Source: Cloacibacillus sp. An23
GTDB taxonomy: Bacteria; Synergistota; Synergistia; Synergistales; Synergistaceae
DNA: 64,000 nucleotides
Assembly: GCF_002159945.1 (NCBI RefSeq)
Contig: NZ_NFJQ01000008.1
Location: 1-64,000, forward strand
Reading direction: 5' to 3'
A program made the position numbers and the translations under genes. Below the pieces are notes generated by a model, which did not search any database, had not been told where the DNA came from, and saw nothing but the letters and a program-made list of their open reading frames with translations. This document shows, one piece after another, positions 24,651 through 33,775 of the stretch (the first letter of the stretch is position 1; every line of letters starts with the position of its first letter).

Positions 24651-26222
24651 ATGAACAATCTCGAAAGAATGAAGAAATTCCACCAGGCTAAGTGGAACGA
24701 ACCGATTATATACGAACTCAGCACCCCCGGCGAGCGCGCAGTGCTCGTCCCCGGCCCCTGCTGCGACTGCGTGAGCACCGACGAGGCGCTCGGAACGCTG
24801 CCCGCGGGCATGGTGCGCAAGGAGCGCGCCAACCTTCCCGAGATAGCGCAGCTCCAGCTCGTGCGCCACTACAACCACCTCTCGCAGGAAAATATCGGCG
24901 TGGACGGAAACATCGACATAGGCCAGGGGACCTGCACGATGAAGTACAACCCGAAGATAAACGACCGCCTCGCGGGACAGCCGAAGGTCGCTGACATGCA
25001 CCCGCTCCAGCCCGACGAGACGGCGCAGGGCATCCTCGAAGTATTCTACAAGACCGGCGAGCTCTTCAAGGAGATATCCGGCCTCGACGTATTCTCGATG
25101 CAGCCTGGCGGCGGCTCGCACGGCGTGCTCGCGCTCGCCTCGATAGTCCGCGCCTACTGGCGCGACAAGGGCGAGGAGGACAAGCGCGACGAAATAATCA
25201 CGACGCTCTTCTCGCATCCCGCCGACTGCGCCGTGCCAATCGTCAAGGGCTACAAGGTCACTATAATCCCGCCCGACGAGGAGGGCTATCCCGACATCGA
25301 GGCCTTCAAGGCGGCGCTCTCCGACCGCACCGCGGCGATATTCTTCACCAACCCCGAGGACACCGGAATATTCAACGTCCGCATAAAGGAATTCACGCGC
25401 CTCGCGCATGAGAAGGGCGCGCTCTGCTGCTACGACCAGGCCAACGCGAACGGCCTGCTCGGCATCACGCGCACCGCGGAAGCGAACTTCGACATGTCCT
25501 TCTTCAACCTCCACAAGACCTTCGGCGCGCCGCACGGCTGCGGCGGCCCCGCCACGGGAATGGTCGCGGCGAGGAAGGAGCTCCGCCCCTACCTGCCCGT
25601 GCCGCTCGTCGAGTACTCGCCCGAGAAGGGCTACTACCTCGACTTCGACCTTCCGAAATCCTGCGGAAAGATAAAATCCTTCTGGGGAGTCGCGCCGGTC
25701 GTCGTAAAGGCCTACTCGTGGATAATGGCGCTCGGCGCGGACGGCCTGCGCGAAGTCTCGCGCGTCGCGATACTCAACAACAACTACTGCATGAAGAAGA
25801 TTCTCGCGATACGCGGCGCTTCCATCAGCTTCCCGAACCACCCGTCGCGCATCGAGCAGGCGCGCTACAGCTGGCAGCAGCTTAAGGAAGAGACCGGCTT
25901 CGGCACGGCGGACGTGCAGCGCTGCTGCGCGGACTTCGGCACGCACTACTGGTCGAGCCACGAGCCGTTCGTAATCCCCGAGCCCTTCACGATAGAGCCG
26001 TCGGAATCATACTCGAAGCAGGACATCGACGACTACACGGCTGTGCTCGCGGAAATATCGCGCATGTGCTACGAAGAGCCCGAGGCCGTCAAGCACGCGC
26101 CCGTGAACAGCACCGTCCACCACATCGACCACGACTACTTCGACGACCCGGCTAAATACGCGATCACGTGGCGCGCCTACAACAAGAAATACACCGGCTA
26201 CTTCGAGCCTAAGAAAGGTTAA
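24651..26222 (+). CDS. gcvPB: Glycine dehydrogenase (decarboxylating) subunit 2-like protein
   Basis: A 523-residue PLP enzyme matching the C-terminal half of P-protein. The PLP lysine lies in NLHKTFGAPHGCGGPATG, and QGTCTMKYNP, SMQPGGGSHG and YDQANANG are typical. It is somewhat longer than the usual GcvPB, which is just under 500 residues. It follows gcvPA after 13 bases with its own AAAGGAGG site, so the two form a complex. The operon contains a dehydrogenase and a kinase instead of GcvT and GcvH, which leaves the physiological reaction open. Confidence 0.82.
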   Translation: MNNLERMKKFHQAKWNEPIIYELSTPGERAVLVPGPCCDCVSTDEALGTLPAGMVRKERANLPEIAQLQLVRHYNHLSQENIGVDGNIDIGQGTCTMKYNPKINDRLAGQPKVADMHPLQPDETAQGILEVFYKTGELFKEISGLDVFSMQPGGGSHGVLALASIVRAYWRDKGEEDKRDEIITTLFSHPADCAVPIVKGYKVTIIPPDEEGYPDIEAFKAALSDRTAAIFFTNPEDTGIFNVRIKEFTRLAHEKGALCCYDQANANGLLGITRTAEANFDMSFFNLHKTFGAPHGCGGPATGMVAARKELRPYLPVPLVEYSPEKGYYLDFDLPKSCGKIKSFWGVAPVVVKAYSWIMALGADGLREVSRVAILNNNYCMKKILAIRGASISFPNHPSRIEQARYSWQQLKEETGFGTADVQRCCADFGTHYWSSHEPFVIPEPFTIEPSESYSKQDIDDYTAVLAEISRMCYEEPEAVKHAPVNSTVHHIDHDYFDDPAKYAITWRAYNKKYTGYFEPKKG

Positions 26223-26226
26223 GTAA

Positions 26227-27342
26227 ATGAAGGCCGGCTTCATCGTCAACCCCGTCGCAGGAATGGGCGGTTCCGTCGCTCTCAAAGGCACGGACGGCGA
26301 AGAAACTCTGCGCCGCGCCATAGAGCTCGGCGCGCAGCCGCGCGCCTCGGAACGCGCGGAAACGGCGCTGCGCGAATTTGCGGACGCAGCGCGCGGAACG
26401 CTGTTCCTTACGCCGTCGGGGGCGATGGGGGCCGGCCTTCTTACAAAATACGGAATCGAGCACGAGACGCTCTTTGAGACCGAAGCGCGCACGACCGCGG
26501 AAGAGACGCGCCGCGCCGCGCGGATGATGCTCGAAGAGGGCGCGGAGCTGATAATCTTCGCCGGCGGAGACGGCACGGCGCGCGACGTATGCGCCGCCGT
26601 CGGAGACAAGATACCCGTCGTCGGCATCCCCGCGGGAGTCAAGATACACTCCGCCGTCTACGCCAAGCGTCCTATCGACGCGGGGCGGCTCATAAAGAAC
26701 TTTCTCGAAGGCCGCGTAAAGCGTTTCACCGAGGCCGAGGTCATGGACATAGACGAGGATGCCTTCCGCGAGGGGCGCGTCAGCGCGCGCCTCTACGGCT
26801 ACATGCGCGTGCCCGACGACGCCGAATATATGCAGGAGCGCAAATCCGGCGGCGGAGCCGGAAGCTCGGAGGAATCGGCGAACCTCGCGGCCTTCCTCGC
26901 CGGTTCGATGAAGCCCGGGACGCTTTACCTTATCGGCTCCGGCTCGACGACGATGAGATTAAAAGAGCGCCTCGGCATAAACGGGACGCTGCTCGGCGTC
27001 GACGCCGTGAAAGACGGCGCGCAGCTCGGGAAGGACCTCACTGCGGAGCAGATAAAAAACCTGCTCGCGCAGGAAAAACCGGAAGACCGCTCGCTCATAA
27101 TCACCGTGATAGGCGGTCAGGGACATATCTTCGGCCGCGGCAACCAGCAGCTCAGCCCCGATGTCATAAAAATGATCCCGCACGAAAACATCACAGTCGC
27201 CGCGACGCCGGGCAAAATGGCCGGTCTCTTCGGCAAGAGCCTCATAGCCGACACAGGAGACGCCGCGCTCGACGAGGAGCTCAAAGGCTACGTCCCGGTG
27301 GTGACGGGCCACAGCCGCCGCATGATGGTAAAAATTGAGTGA
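26227..27342 (+). CDS. ATP-NAD kinase-like protein (COG3199 / AcoX-like)
   Basis: A 371-residue protein of the NAD kinase/diacylglycerol kinase superfamily. The GGDGT motif is in FAGGDGTARDV, the N-terminus reads GFIVNPVAGMGG, and the later half carries LYLIGSGSTTM and VIGGQGHIFGRGNQ. COG3199/AcoX members accompany catabolic operons such as acetoin utilisation, but their substrate is unknown; NAD phosphorylation is one possibility. It starts five bases after gcvPB, so it is part of the same transcript, and it is the last backbone-like gene before an AT-rich block. Confidence 0.82.
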   Translation: MKAGFIVNPVAGMGGSVALKGTDGEETLRRAIELGAQPRASERAETALREFADAARGTLFLTPSGAMGAGLLTKYGIEHETLFETEARTTAEETRRAARMMLEEGAELIIFAGGDGTARDVCAAVGDKIPVVGIPAGVKIHSAVYAKRPIDAGRLIKNFLEGRVKRFTEAEVMDIDEDAFREGRVSARLYGYMRVPDDAEYMQERKSGGGAGSSEESANLAAFLAGSMKPGTLYLIGSGSTTMRLKERLGINGTLLGVDAVKDGAQLGKDLTAEQIKNLLAQEKPEDRSLIITVIGGQGHIFGRGNQQLSPDVIKMIPHENITVAATPGKMAGLFGKSLIADTGDAALDEELKGYVPVVTGHSRRMMVKIE

Positions 27343-27414
27343 ATGATGCAGAACCAACGGGAAAATATGTCTAACTATTGACGGTAAAAACCTACACCAA
27401 AGGAGTCAGACAGC

Positions 27415-28116
27415 ATGAAAGCGAATCCGAAGTATTTGTCATTTTATTATCAGGATATTGACGAATTGCCTGCGATAAAAATTGAGCCTGCTAAAACGGC
27501 TTTGCTTATAGTCGATATGCAAAAGCATTTTTTATCTAAAGACGGATATGATGCGGAGCTTTTTAAAAAAATGGGTGAATGGGATCGCTGGAAACATTAT
27601 TTTGATTATGTTGAGAATGTTACGATTCCTAATAATAAACGGCTCATTGAATGTTGCCGCAAAAACAGCATTGAAGTTACATACGGTAGGATAGCGTCTC
27701 TAAAAGCTAACGGAGCAGACAGGGCAAGAGTGCAGAGTACTATTGGGTGGAATAATATTTTAGTTCCGATTGATTCTGAGGGAGCCGCTATGATGGATGA
27801 ATTAGCTCCTGAAAAAGATGATATCGTAGTCAATAAAACAACTGACAGCGTCAGCCTTGGAACAAATTATTCTGAACTTATGCGAAATATGGGAATTGAC
27901 ACGATTATTGTTACTGGGGTCGTCACAGATCAGTGTGTGGCCGGAACCGTGAGAGTGCTTGCCGACCATAATTTTAAGGTAATTTGCGTTGAAGATTGCT
28001 GCGCCGCTCCAGATATGGAATTACACCACATGGAATTGAAGATTATGAACATCATTTATTGTAATGTGCTGTCTACTGACGAAACAATCGCTTTAATCGA
28101 AGGAAGAGCTAAATAA
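27415..28116 (+). CDS. Isochorismatase-family cysteine hydrolase
   Basis: A 233-residue hydrolase. The catalytic triad of the family is visible: Asp in LIVDMQKHF, Lys in VVNKTTDS, and Cys in TDQCVAGTVR. Relatives hydrolyse amides such as nicotinamide, N-carbamoylsarcosine, ureidoacrylate or biuret. The substrate here is not evident. Codon use is AT-rich, unlike the upstream gene, and the gene is followed after 31 bases by an amino-acid permease of the same composition. ATG 27415 follows AAAGGAG. Probably a transferred pair handling a nitrogenous substrate. Confidence 0.87.
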   Translation: MKANPKYLSFYYQDIDELPAIKIEPAKTALLIVDMQKHFLSKDGYDAELFKKMGEWDRWKHYFDYVENVTIPNNKRLIECCRKNSIEVTYGRIASLKANGADRARVQSTIGWNNILVPIDSEGAAMMDELAPEKDDIVVNKTTDSVSLGTNYSELMRNMGIDTIIVTGVVTDQCVAGTVRVLADHNFKVICVEDCCAAPDMELHHMELKIMNIIYCNVLSTDETIALIEGRAK

Positions 28117-28147
28117 TCTTAAACTGCACTAAGGGAGGGCATGGCCT

Positions 28148-29497
28148 ATGTCAAGCGCATTAAAAAAAGAGTTGACTCTCTCTCAAATTATAGCAATGGC
28201 CGCGGGCGGAATGATAGCTGCGTGGATGGTTGAAATACGGTATTGGTTTGAACTTACTGGGCCAAGCTCTTTGCTATGCCTTCTTGCCTGCGGTATTATA
28301 TTGTTGCCGTTGTGCTTGATATATACAGAAATGACGGCCATGCTCCCTTATGCTGGCGGTGAAAATATATGGGCTAGCAATGCATTTAATTGGGATTTTG
28401 GGTGGCTGGTCGGGTGGTGCATGTTTTTGCTCTACTTGTCCGCAATGCCGAACGTAACAATCGGCATCTCCACAATGGTATCTTATCTATACCCGTTGAA
28501 CTTTATAGAATTAAAAATCCTCGCCTGTGTGATATTATCCGTATGGTTTGTAATGGTCAATCTAGAAATAAAACATTTAGCAAAGGTTCAGGACATTATG
28601 TTCTGGGGGACTCTGGTTGTCTCACTTGTTACTTCTATGATTTTTGTATTTAGCGACGAGTGGAGATGGAGCAACATATCGCCTTGGTTTCCCAAAGGTG
28701 CGGCCGGATTCAGCGCTGGTCTAGGACTTTTAATGTTTAAGTTTATTGGCTTCGATTTGATTGCAGTATTAGTCGAAGAATCCAATTTTTCTAAGAAGAA
28801 AATAATCATAGGCTTTATCGGCAGTATATTATGCACGTTCCTTGTCTATGGACTTGCTATACTTGGAGTAGCCGGGATAGTTTCGCAGGAATGGATTGCA
28901 CAGACAGATATTGTTGACCCACGTGTAGCTGACATATTGGGCATGCATTGGCTGGCGTTGGTAATAGTCATTATGGGGGCAATTACGTGCATAACAACTC
29001 TGTCTGGGTTCTGGCTTGCTGCATCTAGGACTATGTTTGGAGCAGCTTTACAGAGACAGGTGCCCAAGAAGTTAGCTCTTCTTAATCGCTATGGACAGCC
29101 ATGGGTGGCCAATACATTGGTCTATATTTGTTCGTTATATTTCTGCATCATGGCACCTGAAGCGTGGATAAACTATATATTTACAATAACAGTCGGCGCT
29201 GCCGGTATAATATACCTATTTGTTTCACTGTCATTCCTTAAACTGCGCAGGATGAAGCCACATTGGGAACGCCCGTATCGTTGCCCTTACGGGTTATTTA
29301 TGGGACTAGAATCTATTTTGTTCTGTATATACTGTTTGTACCAGTGTGTTAAGGCTATGGATGCTGCAACATGGATAGCGCTTGGTGTGTATTTTGTAAT
29401 TGGCGGTATGTTGTATGCATATGCAAAGTATAAACAAAGTACGTCTCCAGAAGAATGGAAACCTTTGATCCAGTCTCCTGACAACGTTACACTGTAA
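28148..29497 (+). CDS. APC-superfamily amino acid permease
   Basis: A 449-residue membrane protein with about 12 helices. The first helix carries the broken-helix glycine pattern (IIAMAAGGMIAAW) typical of APC transporters, and the segment YTEMTAMLPYAGGENIW matches the family's conserved TM2 region. It would import an amino acid or amine across the inner membrane, by symport or exchange. With the isochorismatase-like hydrolase it forms an AT-rich two-gene unit. The substrate cannot be read from the sequence. Confidence 0.87.
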   Translation: MSSALKKELTLSQIIAMAAGGMIAAWMVEIRYWFELTGPSSLLCLLACGIILLPLCLIYTEMTAMLPYAGGENIWASNAFNWDFGWLVGWCMFLLYLSAMPNVTIGISTMVSYLYPLNFIELKILACVILSVWFVMVNLEIKHLAKVQDIMFWGTLVVSLVTSMIFVFSDEWRWSNISPWFPKGAAGFSAGLGLLMFKFIGFDLIAVLVEESNFSKKKIIIGFIGSILCTFLVYGLAILGVAGIVSQEWIAQTDIVDPRVADILGMHWLALVIVIMGAITCITTLSGFWLAASRTMFGAALQRQVPKKLALLNRYGQPWVANTLVYICSLYFCIMAPEAWINYIFTITVGAAGIIYLFVSLSFLKLRRMKPHWERPYRCPYGLFMGLESILFCIYCLYQCVKAMDAATWIALGVYFVIGGMLYAYAKYKQSTSPEEWKPLIQSPDNVTL

Positions 29498-29533
29498 TGG
29501 CTGTTGCATTTTTTGCATAAGCTGGCTGTTTCT

Positions 29534-29615
29534 ATGGATAAATATGCGAATATTCACATTTATCCATAACTATCTAAATATTAAGCGTATTTTTATGGAG
29601 AATAATATGCTTAAT
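29534..29615. repeat. Two inverted repeats between the permease and SDR genes
   Basis: ATGGATAAAT (29534-29543) pairs with ATTTATCCAT (29558-29567), a perfect ten-base arm with an internal GAATATTC dyad. ATTAAGC (29580-29586) pairs with GCTTAAT (29609-29615), extended by AT pairs. No clear T-run follows the first, so these may be operator sites or weak terminators between the AT-rich and GC-rich blocks. Confidence 0.45.
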
Positions 29616-29674
29616 ACTTGACTGATACTGGTTGCAAATATATTATTTTTTTAATTCTTAAGGAGATGATTTGC

Positions 29675-30427
29675 ATGGCTCATTACGACGAATTAAAAGG
29701 CAAAAGGGTGCTCATAACCGGGGCCGCCAGCGGCATCGGGCTGGCTACGGCGCAGGTGTTCGCCGCGCAGGGTTCGAAGGTCTTCGTAGTAGACTACAAC
29801 AAAAGCGCGGTCGAGAAGGTCATGGCGGAGAATCCCGCCTTCTCGGGGTACAGCCTCTGCGACGTCAGCAAAGAAGAAGACGTGAAGGCGGCCTTTGAAA
29901 AGATGGACGCGGAGCTCGGCGGCATCGACGTGCTCATATCCAACGCGGGCATCAGCATCCGCTCCGACTTCACCGACATCACCTACGAGCAGTGGAAGAA
30001 GGTCATCGACATCAACCTCAACGGCATGTTCCTCTGCGCCAAGGAGGCCGCGAAGCGCATGCTCGCGCAGAAGAGCGGCGTGATACTCATGACCGCATCG
30101 ACGAACGGCACCGAGGGACACCGCTGGTACACCGACTACAACGCATCGAAGGCCGGCGTCATCCTTCTCACGAAGAGCATGGCGCTTGAGCTCGCGCCGG
30201 TCGTGCGCGTCAACTGCGTCTGCCCGGGCTATGTGCTCACACCGATGCAGCGCGCCGAGTACACCGACGAGATGCTCGCGAAGGTCAACGAGGGCATCCC
30301 GATGAAGCGCCACGCAGAGCCCGAGGAGATCGGAAAGCTTTACGCCTTCCTCGCCTCCGACGACGCGGCCTACATCACTGGAGCCGACATCAGGATAGAC
30401 GGCGGAGAAACCGCGGGGCTTTACTAA
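29675..30427 (+). CDS. Short-chain dehydrogenase/reductase
   Basis: A 250-residue classical SDR with TGAASGIG near the N-terminus, SNAGIS, the catalytic Ser in MTASTNG and the YNASK active-site pair; the C-terminus ITGADIRIDGGET is typical. NAD(P)-dependent and cytoplasmic. ATG 29675 follows AAGGAGATG; the sequence upstream is AT-rich while the gene is GC-rich, so it belongs to the backbone. It begins a run with a YtcJ-like amidohydrolase and Na+/H+ antiporters. Substrate unknown. Confidence 0.87.
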   Translation: MAHYDELKGKRVLITGAASGIGLATAQVFAAQGSKVFVVDYNKSAVEKVMAENPAFSGYSLCDVSKEEDVKAAFEKMDAELGGIDVLISNAGISIRSDFTDITYEQWKKVIDINLNGMFLCAKEAAKRMLAQKSGVILMTASTNGTEGHRWYTDYNASKAGVILLTKSMALELAPVVRVNCVCPGYVLTPMQRAEYTDEMLAKVNEGIPMKRHAEPEEIGKLYAFLASDDAAYITGADIRIDGGETAGLY

Positions 30428-30441
30428 ATCCCCTTTCGCTT

Positions 30442-32052
30442 ATGCCGAGCGCGACAGAAAGGCTGGCTTCTGCTGTGGACAAGACATCTTACGTTGTAAA
30501 GGGAAAGATATGGACCGGCGACGGCTCTCTGCCGTACGCCGGATGGTTCCGCGTGCGGGACGGCGCCGTCACGGAGACAGGGCTCTCCGGCGATTTCGCG
30601 CCCGAGCCGGGCGAGGAAGTGCTGGACTTCGGCACGAACCTCGTTCTTCCGGGGTTCACCGACGCGCACATACATTTCACAGCTTTCGCGAAACGCAGGC
30701 TGTACCGCGATCTCTCGAACGTGCGTTCTCTTGAGGAGATGCTCGACGCGCTGCGCGAGGAGTGCGCGAAGGCCGGCAAGGGCAAATGGGTCAGGTGCAT
30801 CAACTACAACGAGAGCTGCTGGGAGAATCCCCGGCTCCCCGACATTCATATGCTCGACGAGGCCGCGCCCGACAATCCCGTGATACTGAGCCGCTACTGC
30901 GGCCACAACCACAACGTCAACACCGCCGGCTTTAAAAAGGCGGGACTTTACGATTCGGAGAGCGGCGACATCGTGCGCGGCGCCGACGGTACGCCCACGG
31001 GGCTGATAACCGAAGGCGGCGCGGGAACGATAATAGAGGCGGTCGCGGCGGAGTACGAAACGCCGGAAAAGCTGCGCGAACTCATACACGAGGCCTGTAT
31101 CGAACTCGTATCGCAGGGCATAACCGCCGTACACGCCAACGACGCTCCGTCCTACGCGCTCGGCGAAGACCTCGCCGCGATGCAGGACCTCGAGGCGCAG
31201 GGCCGCCTGCCGCTTCGCGTGCTCTGCTACCACGACAGGCTGCCGAACTATACGATAAAGAGCGGCTTCGGCAACGACATGATTTCATTCGCAGGGCTGA
31301 AGCTCTTCGCGGACGGCTGCCTCGGCGGGCACACCGCCGCCCTGAACGAGCCGTATTCTGACGCGCCGGAGACGCGCGGACTGCTCAACTGGACGGACGG
31401 CGAGATGTATTCGATGCTTGCGGAAGCGTGCCGCCGCGGAATACAGGTGCAGATACACGCGATAGGCGACACGGCGATAGAACAGGTCGTCGCAGCGATT
31501 GAAAAGGTCGTCGCGGAATACGGGCGTCCCGAGCTGCCGTTCCGCATCAATCACTGCATCGTGTGCCCGAAGTCCGTCGTCGAACGCATCGCCGCGAGCG
31601 GCTCGGCGGTCGATCTTCAGCCCGTTCAGGCGTACACCGACAGGCAGATGGCTCCGCTCCGCCTCGGCGCGCGCATGGAACATTCGTATTCATTCAGGAC
31701 GCTTCAGGATGCAGGGATACTTCTGACCGGCTCGAGCGACGCTCCGGTCGAGGACCCGAACCCGTGGATCTCTATATGGTGTGCCGTCTGCCGCTCGGAG
31801 GACGACGGCTCGCCGCTCGCCGGATTCAACCCCGACGAGAAACTCGACCTGGATTCCGCGCTGAAGCTGTACACCGTCAACCCGTGGAAGGCCGTGGGCC
31901 GCGGCGGAAGCTTCGGCAAAATCGCGCCGGGATACGCCGCGGACTTCACCGTCGTGGACGGCGACCCGACCGCAGGGCCAGAAGACGGCCTGCGCCGCGT
32001 GAAGAACATCGCCACCTTCGTCGGCGGGCGGTGCGTGTTTAAGAGAGACTGA
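30442..32052 (+). CDS. YtcJ-like metal-dependent amidohydrolase
   Basis: A 536-residue amidohydrolase-superfamily enzyme. The metal-binding HxH is in FTDAHIHFT, a metal-bridging Lys candidate in LKLFADGCLGGHTAAL, further His ligands in VQIHAIGDTAI and RINHCIV, and the final Asp in LTGSSDAPVEDPNPW. YtcJ-type enzymes hydrolyse C-N bonds of amides and formamides; the natural substrate is usually unknown. No signal peptide is seen. No good ribosome site precedes ATG 30442; GTG 30475 is an alternative. It is 14 bases after the SDR gene. Confidence 0.87.
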   Translation: MPSATERLASAVDKTSYVVKGKIWTGDGSLPYAGWFRVRDGAVTETGLSGDFAPEPGEEVLDFGTNLVLPGFTDAHIHFTAFAKRRLYRDLSNVRSLEEMLDALREECAKAGKGKWVRCINYNESCWENPRLPDIHMLDEAAPDNPVILSRYCGHNHNVNTAGFKKAGLYDSESGDIVRGADGTPTGLITEGGAGTIIEAVAAEYETPEKLRELIHEACIELVSQGITAVHANDAPSYALGEDLAAMQDLEAQGRLPLRVLCYHDRLPNYTIKSGFGNDMISFAGLKLFADGCLGGHTAALNEPYSDAPETRGLLNWTDGEMYSMLAEACRRGIQVQIHAIGDTAIEQVVAAIEKVVAEYGRPELPFRINHCIVCPKSVVERIAASGSAVDLQPVQAYTDRQMAPLRLGARMEHSYSFRTLQDAGILLTGSSDAPVEDPNPWISIWCAVCRSEDDGSPLAGFNPDEKLDLDSALKLYTVNPWKAVGRGGSFGKIAPGYAADFTVVDGDPTAGPEDGLRRVKNIATFVGGRCVFKRD

Positions 32053-32134
32053 GCGTATGCGGCCCGGCGCGTCGCCTCGCGCCGGGCCGCCTGAACTTTG
32101 CGGCTGGACGCAAAAATGGGGGGAAGATTCACAT

Positions 32135-33613
32135 ATGAGTAATAATATGCCGGAATACCGGCCACAGACGTGGGTATGCTTCACTATACTCGGATTTATG
32201 CTTTTCGCTATGTGCAGCGCCATCTTCATAACCGGGCTGCAGCTTCATATAACGATGCTCACCGCCATGGGCTTCTGTATACTGATGCTCGTCCTTACCG
32301 GCTGTCCTTATAAAAAGCTTGAGTTCGCAATCATATCCAGCGGAGAACTGACGATACCGACGGTGCTTATCCTCTATACGATAGGCGCGGTCATGGGGTC
32401 GTGGATCGCCAGCGGTACGGTCCCCATGATCATCTACTGGGGGCTTAAGCTCATCAACCCGAGCATATTCCTGTGCACGGCGTGCCTCGCATGCGTCATC
32501 ACCTCCCTCGCCACGGGAAGCTCGTGGTCCACGGTCGGGACCGTCGGCGTAGCGCTGATGGGCGTCGGGATGGGGCTCGGCGTCAATCCGGCGATGACCG
32601 CTGGAGCCGTGGTCTCCGGCGCCGCCTTCGGCGACAAGATGTCCCCGATGTCCGACACGACGAACGTGGCGCCGGCCGTCGCCGGAGCCGACCTCTTCGA
32701 CCATATCAGGGCGATGCTCTTCACCGGCGGCCCGGCGCTGGTGCTTGCGCTGATAGGCTTCCTGTTCCTCGGATTTTCGCACGGCGGCAGCGCCGACAGC
32801 GAGACTATAGCGACCATTCTGACGTCGCTCGATTCCATATTCAATCTTAATTTCACGACTCTGATTCCAGTCGTGCTCGTGATAGGGCTCGCCGTGCTGA
32901 AATTCCCGGCCATGCCGACGCTGCTTATTTCGGCGCTCGTCGCCGCGCTCCTCGCCATCGTCGTGCAGGGGCAGAGCATCTCGTCGATTATGACTATCAT
33001 GGAAAACGGCTTCGTTTCCAAGACCGGCAACGCCGCTATAGACACGCTGCTTTCGCGCGGCGGAATGTTCTCCATGCACTATACGGCGAGCCTTACCGTC
33101 ATCGTCATGGCCTTCGGCGGCATCCTTGAAAAGTGCGGAATTCTGGACAACGTGCTGAACAAGATGAAGGTCATGACGCGCACGGTGGGAACGATGGTCG
33201 CGACTACGGTGCTCGTCGAGATTCTGCTGAATCTGATCACCGCGAGCCAGTACATGACGCTCATTCTCGGCGGAAAGCTTATGATGCCCGCCTACAGGGA
33301 AAAGGATATGCTGCCTCAGTGCCTCTCGAGGACGCTCGAGGACTCCGGCACGGTAACGTCGCTCCTGATACCGTGGAACCTCTGCGGGGCCTTCGCGTCC
33401 GCGGCGGTCGGCGTCAATTCCTTCGAGTATCTGCCGTACGCTCTCTTCAACTGGATATGCCCGCTGATAGCGATCGTATGGGGCTTCACCGGCATGTTCC
33501 AGTGGAAAACGGGGCAGATACCCAGCAAGCGCACCTACCGCTCGATAGAGGACGAAGAGCGCGCGATGGTCGATGAGGCCCGCGAGCTCGGCGAAGAGGC
33601 CAACCTTAAGTAA
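32135..33613 (+). CDS. NhaC-family Na+/H+ antiporter (first copy)
   Basis: A 492-residue membrane protein with about 11-12 helices. Family segments include SLATGSSWSTVGTVGVAL, SGAAFGDKMSPMSDTTNVAP and LLIPWNLCGA, as in NhaC and the malate/lactate antiporter MleN. It exchanges Na+ for protons, or couples a substrate such as a carboxylate or amino acid to Na+. ATG 32135 follows a GGGGGGAAG site; an upstream start would add a non-membrane Pro-rich stretch. A second, diverged NhaC-type gene lies 0.9 kb downstream. Confidence 0.88.
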   Translation: MSNNMPEYRPQTWVCFTILGFMLFAMCSAIFITGLQLHITMLTAMGFCILMLVLTGCPYKKLEFAIISSGELTIPTVLILYTIGAVMGSWIASGTVPMIIYWGLKLINPSIFLCTACLACVITSLATGSSWSTVGTVGVALMGVGMGLGVNPAMTAGAVVSGAAFGDKMSPMSDTTNVAPAVAGADLFDHIRAMLFTGGPALVLALIGFLFLGFSHGGSADSETIATILTSLDSIFNLNFTTLIPVVLVIGLAVLKFPAMPTLLISALVAALLAIVVQGQSISSIMTIMENGFVSKTGNAAIDTLLSRGGMFSMHYTASLTVIVMAFGGILEKCGILDNVLNKMKVMTRTVGTMVATTVLVEILLNLITASQYMTLILGGKLMMPAYREKDMLPQCLSRTLEDSGTVTSLLIPWNLCGAFASAAVGVNSFEYLPYALFNWICPLIAIVWGFTGMFQWKTGQIPSKRTYRSIEDEERAMVDEARELGEEANLK

Positions 33614-33775
33614 ACGTATCATAAAACGCGGCGGCGCGGCCTTGAGAACAAGCTGCGCGCGCCGCGGCAAATAGCAAGATTCATCAGGCGCGAAGCATTC
33701 AGACGGCGGCAGTGGCACGGAAAATCCCGCGCCGCCGCGCCGTATCCGCAGAGCTATGAGATTGGGGAATCCGCA

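Noticed and set aside
22442-24832. Very long open frame on the minus strand (about 800 codons)
   Set aside because: It lies antisense to the SDR and gcvPA genes, has an Arg/Glu/Val-rich composition typical of shadows in GC-rich DNA, and has no recognisable domain.
32129-33718. Long minus-strand frame opposite the first NhaC gene
   Set aside because: Composition is His/Arg/Glu-rich with no hydrophobic pattern or motif; the plus-strand antiporter is clear.
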